Assembly (NCBI RefSeq): GCF_016652235.1
Contig: NZ_JAEPKU010000008.1
Coordinates: 1-64,000 of the forward strand
Direction: 5' to 3'
Length of the DNA stretch: 64,000 nucleotides
From: Dysgonomonas sp. Marseille-P4677
GTDB lineage: Bacteria; Bacteroidota; Bacteroidia; Bacteroidales; Dysgonomonadaceae
The notes under the pieces: model-generated
Seen by the model: only the letters and a program-made list of their open reading frames with translations
What the model was told of the DNA's origin: nothing
Databases searched by the model: none
In this document: piece after piece, positions 8,412-15,755 of the stretch
Layout: every line of letters begins with the position of its first letter
How positions within the stretch are numbered: position 1 is the stretch's first letter
Translations under genes and position numbers: made by a program

Positions 8412-9338
8412 TCATTGGATTATTTCGGGGTTAAACAATTTGTCAAGTTCAGGTTTCGATATTTTAATGTATCTGCCATCCTTTATTTTAGGTATATTAT
8501 GATACTTTATATAGTGATACAAGGCGTCACGAGTCAGGTTGTATTTTTCCAGAGCTTCTTCTACAGAATAATATTCAAGTTCCCTAGGCTTTTCGTATCC
8601 CTTTGCTACATCGAAATCATATTTGGAATATAAAACCATACGACCATCTTTTTTCTTTGGTATCTGATTCTCCGAAACAAAGCTGTATATTGCATTGAGG
8701 CTCAAATCATACTTCTTCATAATATCTGCAACAGTATACCATTCATCTATATTTTGATTTTCATTAAAGCCTTTCTTCTCAAAATATTTATCAATATGCT
8801 TCTTACTGAAATAGGACTTTCCTCGGATTAGAGTTTTAGGAATATTATTTTCTCTTGTTATTTTATACAACCAAGACTCTTTAATATTGAATTTCTCTTT
8901 GATTTCAGCTACAGTATAGAATTCTGTAAGAGGCTTGGCTTCAGTAGATGGTTTAGCTTTCGATTGATATTCTTGAGCATTATCGAACATAGCATCTATA
9001 TCAGAACGACGGATAAAGGTTTTGCCATCCATCCGAATTCCTTTTAATTGTCCGCGATGGAGATAGCGATAAACAGTGGTTCTCTCAATACTTAATAGAA
9101 AAGCTGTTTCTACCACAGACAGAAACTCTTTATCCCGAATTTCTTCGAAACGTTCACTAATCCTTTCTATCTCCTGCATAACAGCATAGTTGATGGCAAC
9201 CACCTTTTTCTTCCTCTTATCTTCTTTATAAGCCTTTGAGTTACATGTGTGGGAACAATACCGAGTTGTGGTTCTTTGTGCTACGAATCTTTTTCCGCAG
9301 TACTCACATTTTTTTATAATTTCTAATTTATTGCTCAT
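8412..9338 (-). CDS. Zinc-finger protein with four tandem HTH domains
   Basis: A 308-residue protein from the ATG at 9338 (MSNKLEIIKKCEYCGKRF). Residues 10-35 form a C-x2-C...C-x3-C finger. Four MerR/excisionase-like HTH units follow, starting FLSVVETAFLLS, FYTVAEIKEKFN, WYTVADIMKKYD and YYSVEEALEKYN, each with a trailing I-x-K wing. It is adjacent to and upstream of the left integrase. It may be an excision/integration regulator or a DNA-bending factor; this is inferred from the neighbourhood. Confidence 0.8.
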   Translation of the reverse strand: MSNKLEIIKKCEYCGKRFVAQRTTTRYCSHTCNSKAYKEDKRKKKVVAINYAVMQEIERISERFEEIRDKEFLSVVETAFLLSIERTTVYRYLHRGQLKGIRMDGKTFIRRSDIDAMFDNAQEYQSKAKPSTEAKPLTEFYTVAEIKEKFNIKESWLYKITRENNIPKTLIRGKSYFSKKHIDKYFEKKGFNENQNIDEWYTVADIMKKYDLSLNAIYSFVSENQIPKKKDGRMVLYSKYDFDVAKGYEKPRELEYYSVEEALEKYNLTRDALYHYIKYHNIPKIKDGRYIKISKPELDKLFNPEIIQ

Positions 9339-9367
9339 AATTCTATCCTTTAACTTCGCTAAAAATC

Positions 9368-9413
9368 TGTTGCCTTGTGTTGCACTTTGTATCATTATGT
9401 TGCTATATGTTGC
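9368..9413. repeat. Four TGTTGC repeats at 10/20/10 spacing
   Basis: TGTTGC occurs at 9368, 9378, 9398 and 9408, all in the same orientation. The start-to-start spacings of 10, 20 and 10 bp place all four on one face of the helix. They lie 30-75 bp upstream of the four-HTH gene's start and next to the left integrase module. They could be operators or integrase/excisionase arm sites. Confidence 0.7.
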
Positions 9414-9542
9414 AAATATGTATAATCTGTGTAATTAATCCAAACGGAGATGCAATTTCTCCGATGATCGGTACAAAAATGACATAAATATCATCAAAGC
9501 AACTATAATTATTGATTAGCAAAGATAGAATAGGGAAAAAGA

Positions 9543-9567
9543 AAAGTCACCATAAAATGGTGACTTT
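9543..9567 (-). terminator. Hairpin terminator
   Basis: An 11-bp perfect stem (AAAGTCACCAT / ATGGTGACTTT) with a 3-nt loop. On the minus strand it is followed by a T-rich tract (complement of 9530-9542). It can end the leftward DUF5655 operon or an ancestral mnmE transcript. Confidence 0.7.
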
Positions 9568-9608
9568 GTGATGATTAATAATTATTTTCGATTAATATTG
9601 ATTAGTTA

Positions 9609-9775
9609 TCATTTGCCGATACAGAAAGTTACTTGTGTTAATAATCAGCATATTATATTATTAAAGATGGACAAAAGAAGGACTATTTAAATCCATCTTT
9701 CTTGTTTTATATTGGTGATTATTTCTCCTTTTATTTCGCCTAGATAATATATATATTCACCTACATAATATCTTG
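9609..9775 (-). other. Decayed copy of the mnmE 3' end (putative attachment site)
   Basis: Read on the minus strand, 9609-9632 encodes FCIGK then a stop, as at the end of mnmE (24041-24058). The CCGATACA block at 9616-9623 matches mnmE 24048-24055. A second block, TTATTTC-x-CCTAGATAAT (9731-9748), matches mnmE 24106-24123 in the same order and orientation. TAATATCTTG (9766-9775) matches 24136-24145. About 58 bp of extra sequence with a 9-bp inverted repeat (AAAGATGGA/TCCATCTTT) separates the blocks. This is the expected displaced end left by integration at mnmE. Confidence 0.65.
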
Positions 9776-10696
9776 TAAGTCCTGCCAATAAAGAGATTGT
9801 TTCACTAAACTCATTATATATTCCAGATTCTTAGTATCTGTAATGTTTAGTTGATAATCTCCATTACCCCAATGTCCTGTATTAGATACATCTATTGTAA
9901 GTTTCTTGGGATCGTCTAATTCTCTTTTTTTTAGATTAATCCAAATCTTTAATTGTCGTTGCTGAATTTCAAGATTAGCGATGTTTCGTGCTTTTCTAAA
10001 AGAGATATAATGTTTTAAAGGTACAACTTCTATATCTGTAGATAAATTTAGAATTGCAGACTTATAAGTTTCATATAATTCTTTTATTTCATCTGACTTT
10101 TTATTTAAAAGATCGTCTTCTGAATATACCTTGATTTCTTTTACGACTTTACTAATTTTTGATTCAGATTCAGAAGACTGGACTTGTTTAAAGCTTGGTG
10201 CAGATTGTGACCTTTTTATTGGATTGATAACGATTATATCATTTTCAAATCGTTTTATTTCCCATAATTCAATAGGTAGGTCTTTGAAGTTTGACGATTG
10301 TTTTTGGTAGTTGTTGAACGATGGGGCAACAAACAACACTTTGCTTTGCGACCAATCTATATCTGTTCGCTTAAGGCTCTTATTGCACGATTCGTTATAC
10401 TCTACAATAAAATCGCCTTTATATTCCAACATCAAATTAAGATATGATAAACCTTGATCTACAACACCATCGTTCCGTTCTCGTTTATATTCTATAATAA
10501 CAAAGGCTTTACTTTCTTCATCAAAAGCTAGTGTGTCTATACGGCTATTCTTTATGATAAATTCAGATTTGATAAACTTAAAACCTGTTATTTGCTCTAA
10601 ATTGGATTCAAACAAGTTTTGCATATCTTTTTCTAGTTTAAAGGGTTTTTCTTTCAATCCCAATAATGTGCTTTTCTGTTGGTGGTATAGTTGCAT
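9761..10696 (-). CDS. DUF5655 protein with N-terminal PD-(D/E)XK nuclease
   Basis: A 311-residue protein. Residues about 1-165 form a restriction-endonuclease-like fold: RIDTLAF carries the acidic residue, VIIEYKRER the E-x-K, and VDQGLSYLNLML a downstream helix. A basic Ser-rich linker (KRSQSAPSFKQVQSSESESK) leads to a C-terminal DUF5655 domain with HWGNGDYQLNI. It is the third gene of the BcgI-like operon, 3 bp after the specificity subunit. It could be an accessory or backup nuclease. Its last codons overlap the mnmE-like block at 9766-9775. Confidence 0.8.
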   Translation of the reverse strand: MQLYHQQKSTLLGLKEKPFKLEKDMQNLFESNLEQITGFKFIKSEFIIKNSRIDTLAFDEESKAFVIIEYKRERNDGVVDQGLSYLNLMLEYKGDFIVEYNESCNKSLKRTDIDWSQSKVLFVAPSFNNYQKQSSNFKDLPIELWEIKRFENDIIVINPIKRSQSAPSFKQVQSSESESKISKVVKEIKVYSEDDLLNKKSDEIKELYETYKSAILNLSTDIEVVPLKHYISFRKARNIANLEIQQRQLKIWINLKKRELDDPKKLTIDVSNTGHWGNGDYQLNITDTKNLEYIMSLVKQSLYWQDLQDIM

Positions 10697-10699
10697 AGA

Positions 10700-11815
10700 T
10701 TATATTTTCTTTTTCTTGAACTCTAAATAAACACTTAATTTCTTATATTCTAAGTGCATCATATATTGCTCCATATATTCATAGTCTGGCTGCTCGCTAG
10801 AATTGATAGGAAGCATAAGTTTGAAAACATTTAGGCGCTCATTGTTAATAGGATAACCATGTCCAAATTTTTCTTTTTGTAGTGTGATACATCTTGAAAT
10901 AAAGAGTAAAATAAATCGATTAAGATTATAAATAGGATATAGAGCCGTAACATGGCTATCCAACAGATAACTATGAGGTTGATAAAATGAAATCCCTGCT
11001 CCACCATCCCCATCATTATTCAGAGTCAAGCTATTCTCTAAGTATAGTTTTTTCTTCTCGTGTAAAGCGAAGCTTTTGTAACCATTGTCATTTTTTTTTG
11101 CAGAGACGAGGGGTATATTCCCTTCTTTTAGACTAGCCATATTATTTTGATCTCCTTTTTGAGAAACAAACAAGTCCTTTATGTTGAAAACTTTCCACTC
11201 TTTATCCTCTATTGGAATAGGGTTTTTTATATCTTTTAAACCCTCAATTCTCTGAGTAATATAATCTAAATATTGTCTTTTCTTCTGTTTCTCTAAATTA
11301 TTGATATATGTCTCCATATACTTGTAATCAGGTGTGCCAATTGGAGTAGCAGGCAGGAGTAACTTAGATTTTCTCATGCGCATCGGACGCCATTTTCGTG
11401 CATATTCAAAGCAAACTCTTTGCTTTTCAATTGATGTTATTATAAATAATGCTATCTGACGATTGAGAGTGTAATTCTTTAAATATAATGGATTTATATC
11501 GTGGCTACATGTAAAATCACTCTCTTGATAATAAGCATAGCCAACAGAACCATTATTAGTGACAGCAATGCAATTTCCCTTAAAGATTTTAGATTCAATA
11601 GGTTCATTGGGGCCATATCCTATCTTACTACTAGTTTGAATTGCATCAAGTGTATAAAATTCAGTAATCCCATTATTAGTCGCTGTAGCACCTAAAAATG
11701 GAATAGTCCCATTATCTGATCTTTGGGGCTTCTTATTGTAAAATCCCCCTTTTATTTCAAATATATCTAAGAATGAAAATTCTTTCCAGATTGGAGCATC
11801 TACACCTTTTCTCAT
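10700..11815 (-). CDS. Type IIB (BcgI-like) specificity subunit
   Basis: A 371-residue S subunit with two similar target-recognition halves, around residues 1-185 and 205-371. Each carries a variable region ending in a helix: YMETYINNLEKQKKRQYLDY and YMEQYMMHLEYKKLSVYLEF. The halves bind the two parts of a bipartite recognition site. Its ATG overlaps the TAA of the catalytic subunit by one base (TAATG), so the two are translationally coupled. The recognition sequence cannot be read from the protein. Confidence 0.85.
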   Translation of the reverse strand: MRKGVDAPIWKEFSFLDIFEIKGGFYNKKPQRSDNGTIPFLGATATNNGITEFYTLDAIQTSSKIGYGPNEPIESKIFKGNCIAVTNNGSVGYAYYQESDFTCSHDINPLYLKNYTLNRQIALFIITSIEKQRVCFEYARKWRPMRMRKSKLLLPATPIGTPDYKYMETYINNLEKQKKRQYLDYITQRIEGLKDIKNPIPIEDKEWKVFNIKDLFVSQKGDQNNMASLKEGNIPLVSAKKNDNGYKSFALHEKKKLYLENSLTLNNDGDGGAGISFYQPHSYLLDSHVTALYPIYNLNRFILLFISRCITLQKEKFGHGYPINNERLNVFKLMLPINSSEQPDYEYMEQYMMHLEYKKLSVYLEFKKKKI

Positions 11816-13728
11816 TATTCCTTGTTTTTAGACTTATTGAAAAGATATTCTCTATCGCCCATAACCATGTTAAACTCAAAAGTAAGATAGTCACCAACTG
11901 TTTTTTCAAAATCAGTATCCATAGGAATTTCATCATTGAAATAGTAGAAAGAGTGCAACCATTCGTCATCCGCTTCTACGGTAGTCTTCACACAAAATCT
12001 AGTTTCAGATTCAATTCTGTTAAACCAAACATCCAAAAGATGCTGCCTTTTATCAACCGCTTCAATTGTTTCTACTAATCCTCTATGTTTTTGTACTTCG
12101 AAACCGTCATTTTCAAAGTTTATAAACTTTACCAGTTTCTCTTTTTCATGCGGAATACCTGTTGTAAATATGGCAATACAAGGATTTGTTCCAACTCCAT
12201 AGAAGGTATTCTTATTGAGTGTAATTACTCCTTCGAGTGTGTGGTATTTGAGAATATTAGCCTTTATAGATTGTTCTTCTTTAGTTTTACCTGTAAAACT
12301 CGATTGAGGTACAATGACCACAACCTTTCCTCCAACAGTAATACTATTGAGTAGATGTTCAGTAAAGTTTATTTCATATAAGCTCGGGTTTGATTTAGTT
12401 CCCATAGAATAAGGAGGATTCATCATACCCACATTACATCCTTTTAATTGTAATTGAGCTGGATTTTGGCGTAAAAAATCTTCTTGGTCTAAGTTGCTCT
12501 TGCCATCACCTCTCAAAATCATATTAGTTGTTGCAATAGTAAACATATAAGGTTGAAGCTCAAAACCATGTAGTTGATTAGTTCTTATACTTTGCTGTTG
12601 AGCTTTATTATTTGTTTGTTGCAGCATACTATGCATCGAAGCTATAAGAAATCCAGCAGTGCCACAAGTTGGATCTAGTACGCTATCGGTAGGCTTTAGT
12701 TCAGCTAGGTCACAAAAAAGTTCAGTAATATGTTTAGGTGTGAGTACAATGCCTAAGTTTTGTCCATCACCTCCTGAATAAGACATAAACTCTCCATAGA
12801 ATCTACCCAAATAATCTTCGGCAGAATGTATATATTTAATATTCTGATAAATATGTTTGTGTAAAAATTCGGTATAATGTCTTAGAGGTGTTTTTCCTAA
12901 ATAGTCATTTTTCTCATTAATTATAGCAGTGTCTTTGATTATTGAGAACTGATTCAGAAGCTTATCTTTTTTTGTTGTAGGAGATACTCTTGCTCTTCTA
13001 AGATTATCTTCAATAGCTTTATAGATTTTCTCACCATCAGTATTGATATCGTCGCCAGTTAGGCTATTAATATCAAACCCTTTAAATTCCATTTCACGCA
13101 AGGCTAACAAAATGCCTGAAACAATAAGAGGCTTATCTTTATCTTGGATACTTCCATAATTTCTTAAATCTTCATGCAAAACTTTAGCATCCTTGATAAT
13201 ATCCGCAGTTGTTTTTTCGTCAGGAGTTTCTTCTTTTAGTATATTTTTGACATAATATTCATCAATATTCTGTTCGCTAAATAAAGTAAATGTTTCTACA
13301 TCATTTAGTTCTTTATAATCACCTCTTTCGTTAATAAATATTGGAGATATTCTATGCTTAGCTTCATTTCCAGAGACTCCTATGGCTATAATCTTTGCGT
13401 AATTCGTATTCTTTGCTAGATGTAAAGCATAAAACAAAGCACCATTAATAGCATAACTTTTAATACTTGGAACATCTCTACTAATCAAGTTATTATCGTC
13501 TCTTTTAATATGAAAGCTAAGATCAGCTTTATTTTCTATAACGATAAGAAAATCTTTAACTATACCGCAAAATTCGGGAAATCCAACATTTCCAGTTCCA
13601 GCTTTAGACGCAGTTTTAAGTGCTTTATCTATTTCTTTAATTATACTTCCTTGTGCACTTAATTCTATTTGAGCTTCTTTTAATAAATCTCGCACCCAAA
13701 AATCGGTTAATATTTCTTTTTTAGCCAT
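11815..13728 (-). CDS. BcgI-like restriction/modification catalytic subunit
   Basis: A 637-residue protein joining nuclease and adenine methyltransferase. Residues 51-67 contain a PD-(D/E)XK-like site: PEF with E52, D59, then IENK with E65 and K67. The methyltransferase follows, with motif I DPTCGTAGFL (352-361) and catalytic NPPY (437-440). The fusion and length match the A subunit of BcgI-type type IIB systems, which cut on both sides of a bipartite site. With the separate S subunit this is BcgI-like rather than classical HsdM. Confidence 0.85.
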   Translation of the reverse strand: MAKKEILTDFWVRDLLKEAQIELSAQGSIIKEIDKALKTASKAGTGNVGFPEFCGIVKDFLIVIENKADLSFHIKRDDNNLISRDVPSIKSYAINGALFYALHLAKNTNYAKIIAIGVSGNEAKHRISPIFINERGDYKELNDVETFTLFSEQNIDEYYVKNILKEETPDEKTTADIIKDAKVLHEDLRNYGSIQDKDKPLIVSGILLALREMEFKGFDINSLTGDDINTDGEKIYKAIEDNLRRARVSPTTKKDKLLNQFSIIKDTAIINEKNDYLGKTPLRHYTEFLHKHIYQNIKYIHSAEDYLGRFYGEFMSYSGGDGQNLGIVLTPKHITELFCDLAELKPTDSVLDPTCGTAGFLIASMHSMLQQTNNKAQQQSIRTNQLHGFELQPYMFTIATTNMILRGDGKSNLDQEDFLRQNPAQLQLKGCNVGMMNPPYSMGTKSNPSLYEINFTEHLLNSITVGGKVVVIVPQSSFTGKTKEEQSIKANILKYHTLEGVITLNKNTFYGVGTNPCIAIFTTGIPHEKEKLVKFINFENDGFEVQKHRGLVETIEAVDKRQHLLDVWFNRIESETRFCVKTTVEADDEWLHSFYYFNDEIPMDTDFEKTVGDYLTFEFNMVMGDREYLFNKSKNKE

Positions 13729-13797
13729 ATTTTGCTTTTACTTTCTTTTGTTTTCAAAATTACTAAAATATTCGCCTTAATATATTCCAAAAATGTA

Positions 13798-14736
13798 TTA
13801 TTGAAGATTAACCTCCCAATGTCCTCCTCTTGCTGATCCATGACGAACAATAACACCTTCTTCTGTCATTTTTTGAAGATGATATTTAACTCCATCAGGG
13901 GTTATACCTAATATAGAAGCAAGTGCGTTGCGTGTGATCTTGGGATTGTTTCGTATCTGCTCTATGATTTTGTCACGTGTTGAACGTGGTGTGCTGCTTT
14001 CAAGAGCTAACGTTTCATCAATTACACCTAAAATAAACTCAATGAATGGCGTACAACCATTTTCTCCTCCACTAACGGCAATAGCTTTATAGTATTCCTT
14101 ACGGTACTTATAAACTATATTCTCAATAGGTAAATTTTTGAATACAGGTCGCCAATTAGTAAGGATAAGTGTCTGCCATAATCTGCCCGTTCGTCCGTTA
14201 CCATCCGAGAATGGATGTATAAATTCGAACTCATAATGAAAAACGCAACTCTTTATCAATGGATGTTCTTCTGTACTATTTAGCCAATCGAAAAGTTCTC
14301 TCATTAATTGCGGTACACGTTCGGCTGGTGGTGCATAATGAATAATCTCTTCGCCCGAAGCCACACCAACACCTCTTAATCTGAAATGCCCTGCATCGTC
14401 AATCAATCCAGTTTCCATCGTAAGATGTGCTTTAAGTAGATCTCCCATGCTATTAGGATTTAGTTCATCTAATAGCTCGTAGGCTTTAATAGCATTACGA
14501 ATCTCTTGAACCTCATTTATAGGTGCGATAACAGGTTTTCCGTCTAAAATAGCTGTAATTTGATCTGTCGTCAAGGTGTTACCCTCAATAGCCAAGGAGC
14601 CTTGAATGGTTTTTATACGATTTATTCGATGCAATCGTAACTCCTCTTGAGCATAGAAACTGCCCACCGCTTCACTTATCTTAGAAACGAGGTCAATAAT
14701 CTTAGGAGTGATCTTATATGGTGGTTTATATGACAT
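13798..14736 (-). CDS. Fic-family protein with C-terminal winged helix
   Basis: A 312-residue class II Fic protein. Residues 47-53 (SLAIEGN) match the inhibitory (S/T)xxxE(G/N) helix, whose Glu51 blocks ATP binding. The catalytic motif HPFSDGNGRTGR is at 174-185. Fic enzymes transfer AMP or related groups to target proteins. The C-terminal 60 residues (KITRNALASILGITPDGVKY) form an HTH, so the protein probably also binds DNA. It follows the restriction operon start by 70 bp and has its own operator-like promoter. Confidence 0.9.
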   Translation of the reverse strand: MSYKPPYKITPKIIDLVSKISEAVGSFYAQEELRLHRINRIKTIQGSLAIEGNTLTTDQITAILDGKPVIAPINEVQEIRNAIKAYELLDELNPNSMGDLLKAHLTMETGLIDDAGHFRLRGVGVASGEEIIHYAPPAERVPQLMRELFDWLNSTEEHPLIKSCVFHYEFEFIHPFSDGNGRTGRLWQTLILTNWRPVFKNLPIENIVYKYRKEYYKAIAVSGGENGCTPFIEFILGVIDETLALESSTPRSTRDKIIEQIRNNPKITRNALASILGITPDGVKYHLQKMTEEGVIVRHGSARGGHWEVNLQ

Positions 14737-14740
14737 AAGC

Positions 14741-14748
14741 CAAAGATA
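14741..14748 (-). promoter_or_regulatory. -7 promoter box of the fic gene
   Basis: On the minus strand the box is TATCTTTG (TAnnTTTG), ending 5 bp before the ATG at 14736. A start point close to or at the ATG, hence a very short leader or none, is implied. Confidence 0.55.
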
Positions 14749-14765
14749 GAAAATAATTTCAATTT

Positions 14766-14806
14766 AGGGTAGCTTATAGGGTAGTTTATTTCGGGTAGTA
14801 CTACCC
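14766..14806. promoter_or_regulatory. GGGTAG operator array
   Basis: A perfect 14-bp palindrome GGGTAGTACTACCC (14793-14806) is joined by two direct half-sites AGGGTAG (14766-14772 and 14778-14784, 12 bp apart). It lies 18-58 bp upstream of the fic -7 box, so it is a candidate site for the Fic protein's own winged helix. Confidence 0.6.
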
Positions 14807-14908
14807 AATAAAAACATAAATTTAGATGTATGTTCCCTGAAAGTATTTATCTTTGCTGTATAACATATTTGCGAAGCGAAGCATCCGTTATAAATAAATT
14901 ATAATTTT

Positions 14909-15133
14909 TTATTTCCTCATTTCCTTATCTGATACATTTTTAATATAACGCCTTCCGTCTCCCTTGAACTCCCATTCTGTCATTACTTCGTCTAATCTTA
15001 GAGGTAAGTTTGTTGATTTTAGTAATCTTATTTTAGTCGTTTTACGGAATTTCCGATTACAAAAACGCTTTGAAATTTTATTGCTGTGTCCAACATAAGT
15101 AAAGATTGGTGTTCGTTTCGTGCTTCTTGACAT
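14909..15133 (-). CDS. Small basic conserved hypothetical protein
   Basis: A 74-residue, Arg/Lys-rich protein (FCNRKFRKTTKIRLLKST) ending with DEVMTEWEFKGDGRRYI. The pattern resembles small conserved proteins that recur in Bacteroidetes mobile elements, but I do not know a function. High basicity suggests nucleic acid binding. Confidence 0.5.
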   Translation of the reverse strand: MSRSTKRTPIFTYVGHSNKISKRFCNRKFRKTTKIRLLKSTNLPLRLDEVMTEWEFKGDGRRYIKNVSDKEMRK

Positions 15134-15176
15134 AACTAATCAGATATTTTAATACAAAAAAATAATTTTTTCTTTT

Positions 15177-15527
15177 TCATCTTTCTAATTCATGTTCAAT
15201 AGCTTGCTGAATAAAACTATCTAAACTCAAACCTCTTTCCTTCGCTTTTTCGCATATCTTAAAGTATAATTCTTCACTTATTGACACATTAAAATTTACT
15301 AGATTCGGTCTTTGTGGTCTTACTCCGTCTTGTTCACAATCATATAAATAATCCTCTACGAACTCTTTGAAATCGGCTTCTAATTCATCTAAAGTCTTAC
15401 CCTCATAAATATATGCTCCTTTGATACCCAAAAGCTGACCGTATAACATCTTACTTTCAAGGTCATACTCTACGCTTCCATAATAGCCTTTATGTTCCAA
15501 CAATTCATTATCTGCTGTTTTCGACAT
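15177..15527 (-). CDS. HicB-like antitoxin/DNA-binding protein, orphan
   Basis: A 116-residue protein with an N-terminal HicB RNase-H-like fold (GYYGSVEYDLESKMLYGQLL, GKTLDELEADFKEFVEDYL). Its C-terminal part (NVSISEELYFKICEKAKERGL) is a ribbon-helix-helix/HTH. HicB normally neutralises the HicA mRNA interferase, but no HicA (small dsRNA-binding-like protein) is adjacent. The partner gene may be lost, or the protein may be a stand-alone regulator. Confidence 0.75.
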   Translation of the reverse strand: MSKTADNELLEHKGYYGSVEYDLESKMLYGQLLGIKGAYIYEGKTLDELEADFKEFVEDYLYDCEQDGVRPQRPNLVNFNVSISEELYFKICEKAKERGLSLDSFIQQAIEHELER

Positions 15528-15534
15528 ATTATAA

Positions 15535-15687
15535 TTATTTGCCTTTAATTATTTTTTTGACAACAATATACAAAATTATTATAGCCAAGAACAGCAAACT
15601 CCATTTTATTATGCTTATAAGCAAATTATCCAACGCATCGTTAAACTCCTGAAAAGGAGCATTTACTATTCTTAAAAGTGTTTTCAT
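15535..15687 (-). CDS. Small single-span membrane protein
   Basis: A 50-residue protein (starts MKTLLRIVNAPFQEF) with one strongly hydrophobic span (SLLFLAIIILYIVV) and a basic tail KKIIKGK. It ends 8 bp upstream of the hicB start, so it could be co-transcribed with it. It is not HicA-like. Function unknown. Confidence 0.5.
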   Translation of the reverse strand: MKTLLRIVNAPFQEFNDALDNLLISIIKWSLLFLAIIILYIVVKKIIKGK

Positions 15688-15700
15688 ATTGATAATATTC

Positions 15701-15734
15701 GACACCTTACCATCGCTTTATCCGGCAAGGTGTC
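15701..15734. terminator. Terminator-like inverted repeat
   Basis: Arms GACACCTT (15701-15708) and AAGGTGTC (15727-15734). A T-rich stretch follows on the plus strand only. It sits between the coupling-protein gene and the small membrane protein gene. Confidence 0.5.
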
Positions 15735-15755
15735 TTTAGTTTTTAATTTTCTTTG

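Noticed and set aside
11815-13728. Ordinary type I HsdM
   Set aside because: The N-terminal nuclease-like segment with E52, D59 and E65-x-K67 and absence of an HsdR gene fit BcgI-like systems better.
15177-15527. Complete HicAB toxin-antitoxin pair
   Set aside because: Only HicB is present; neighbours do not look like HicA.
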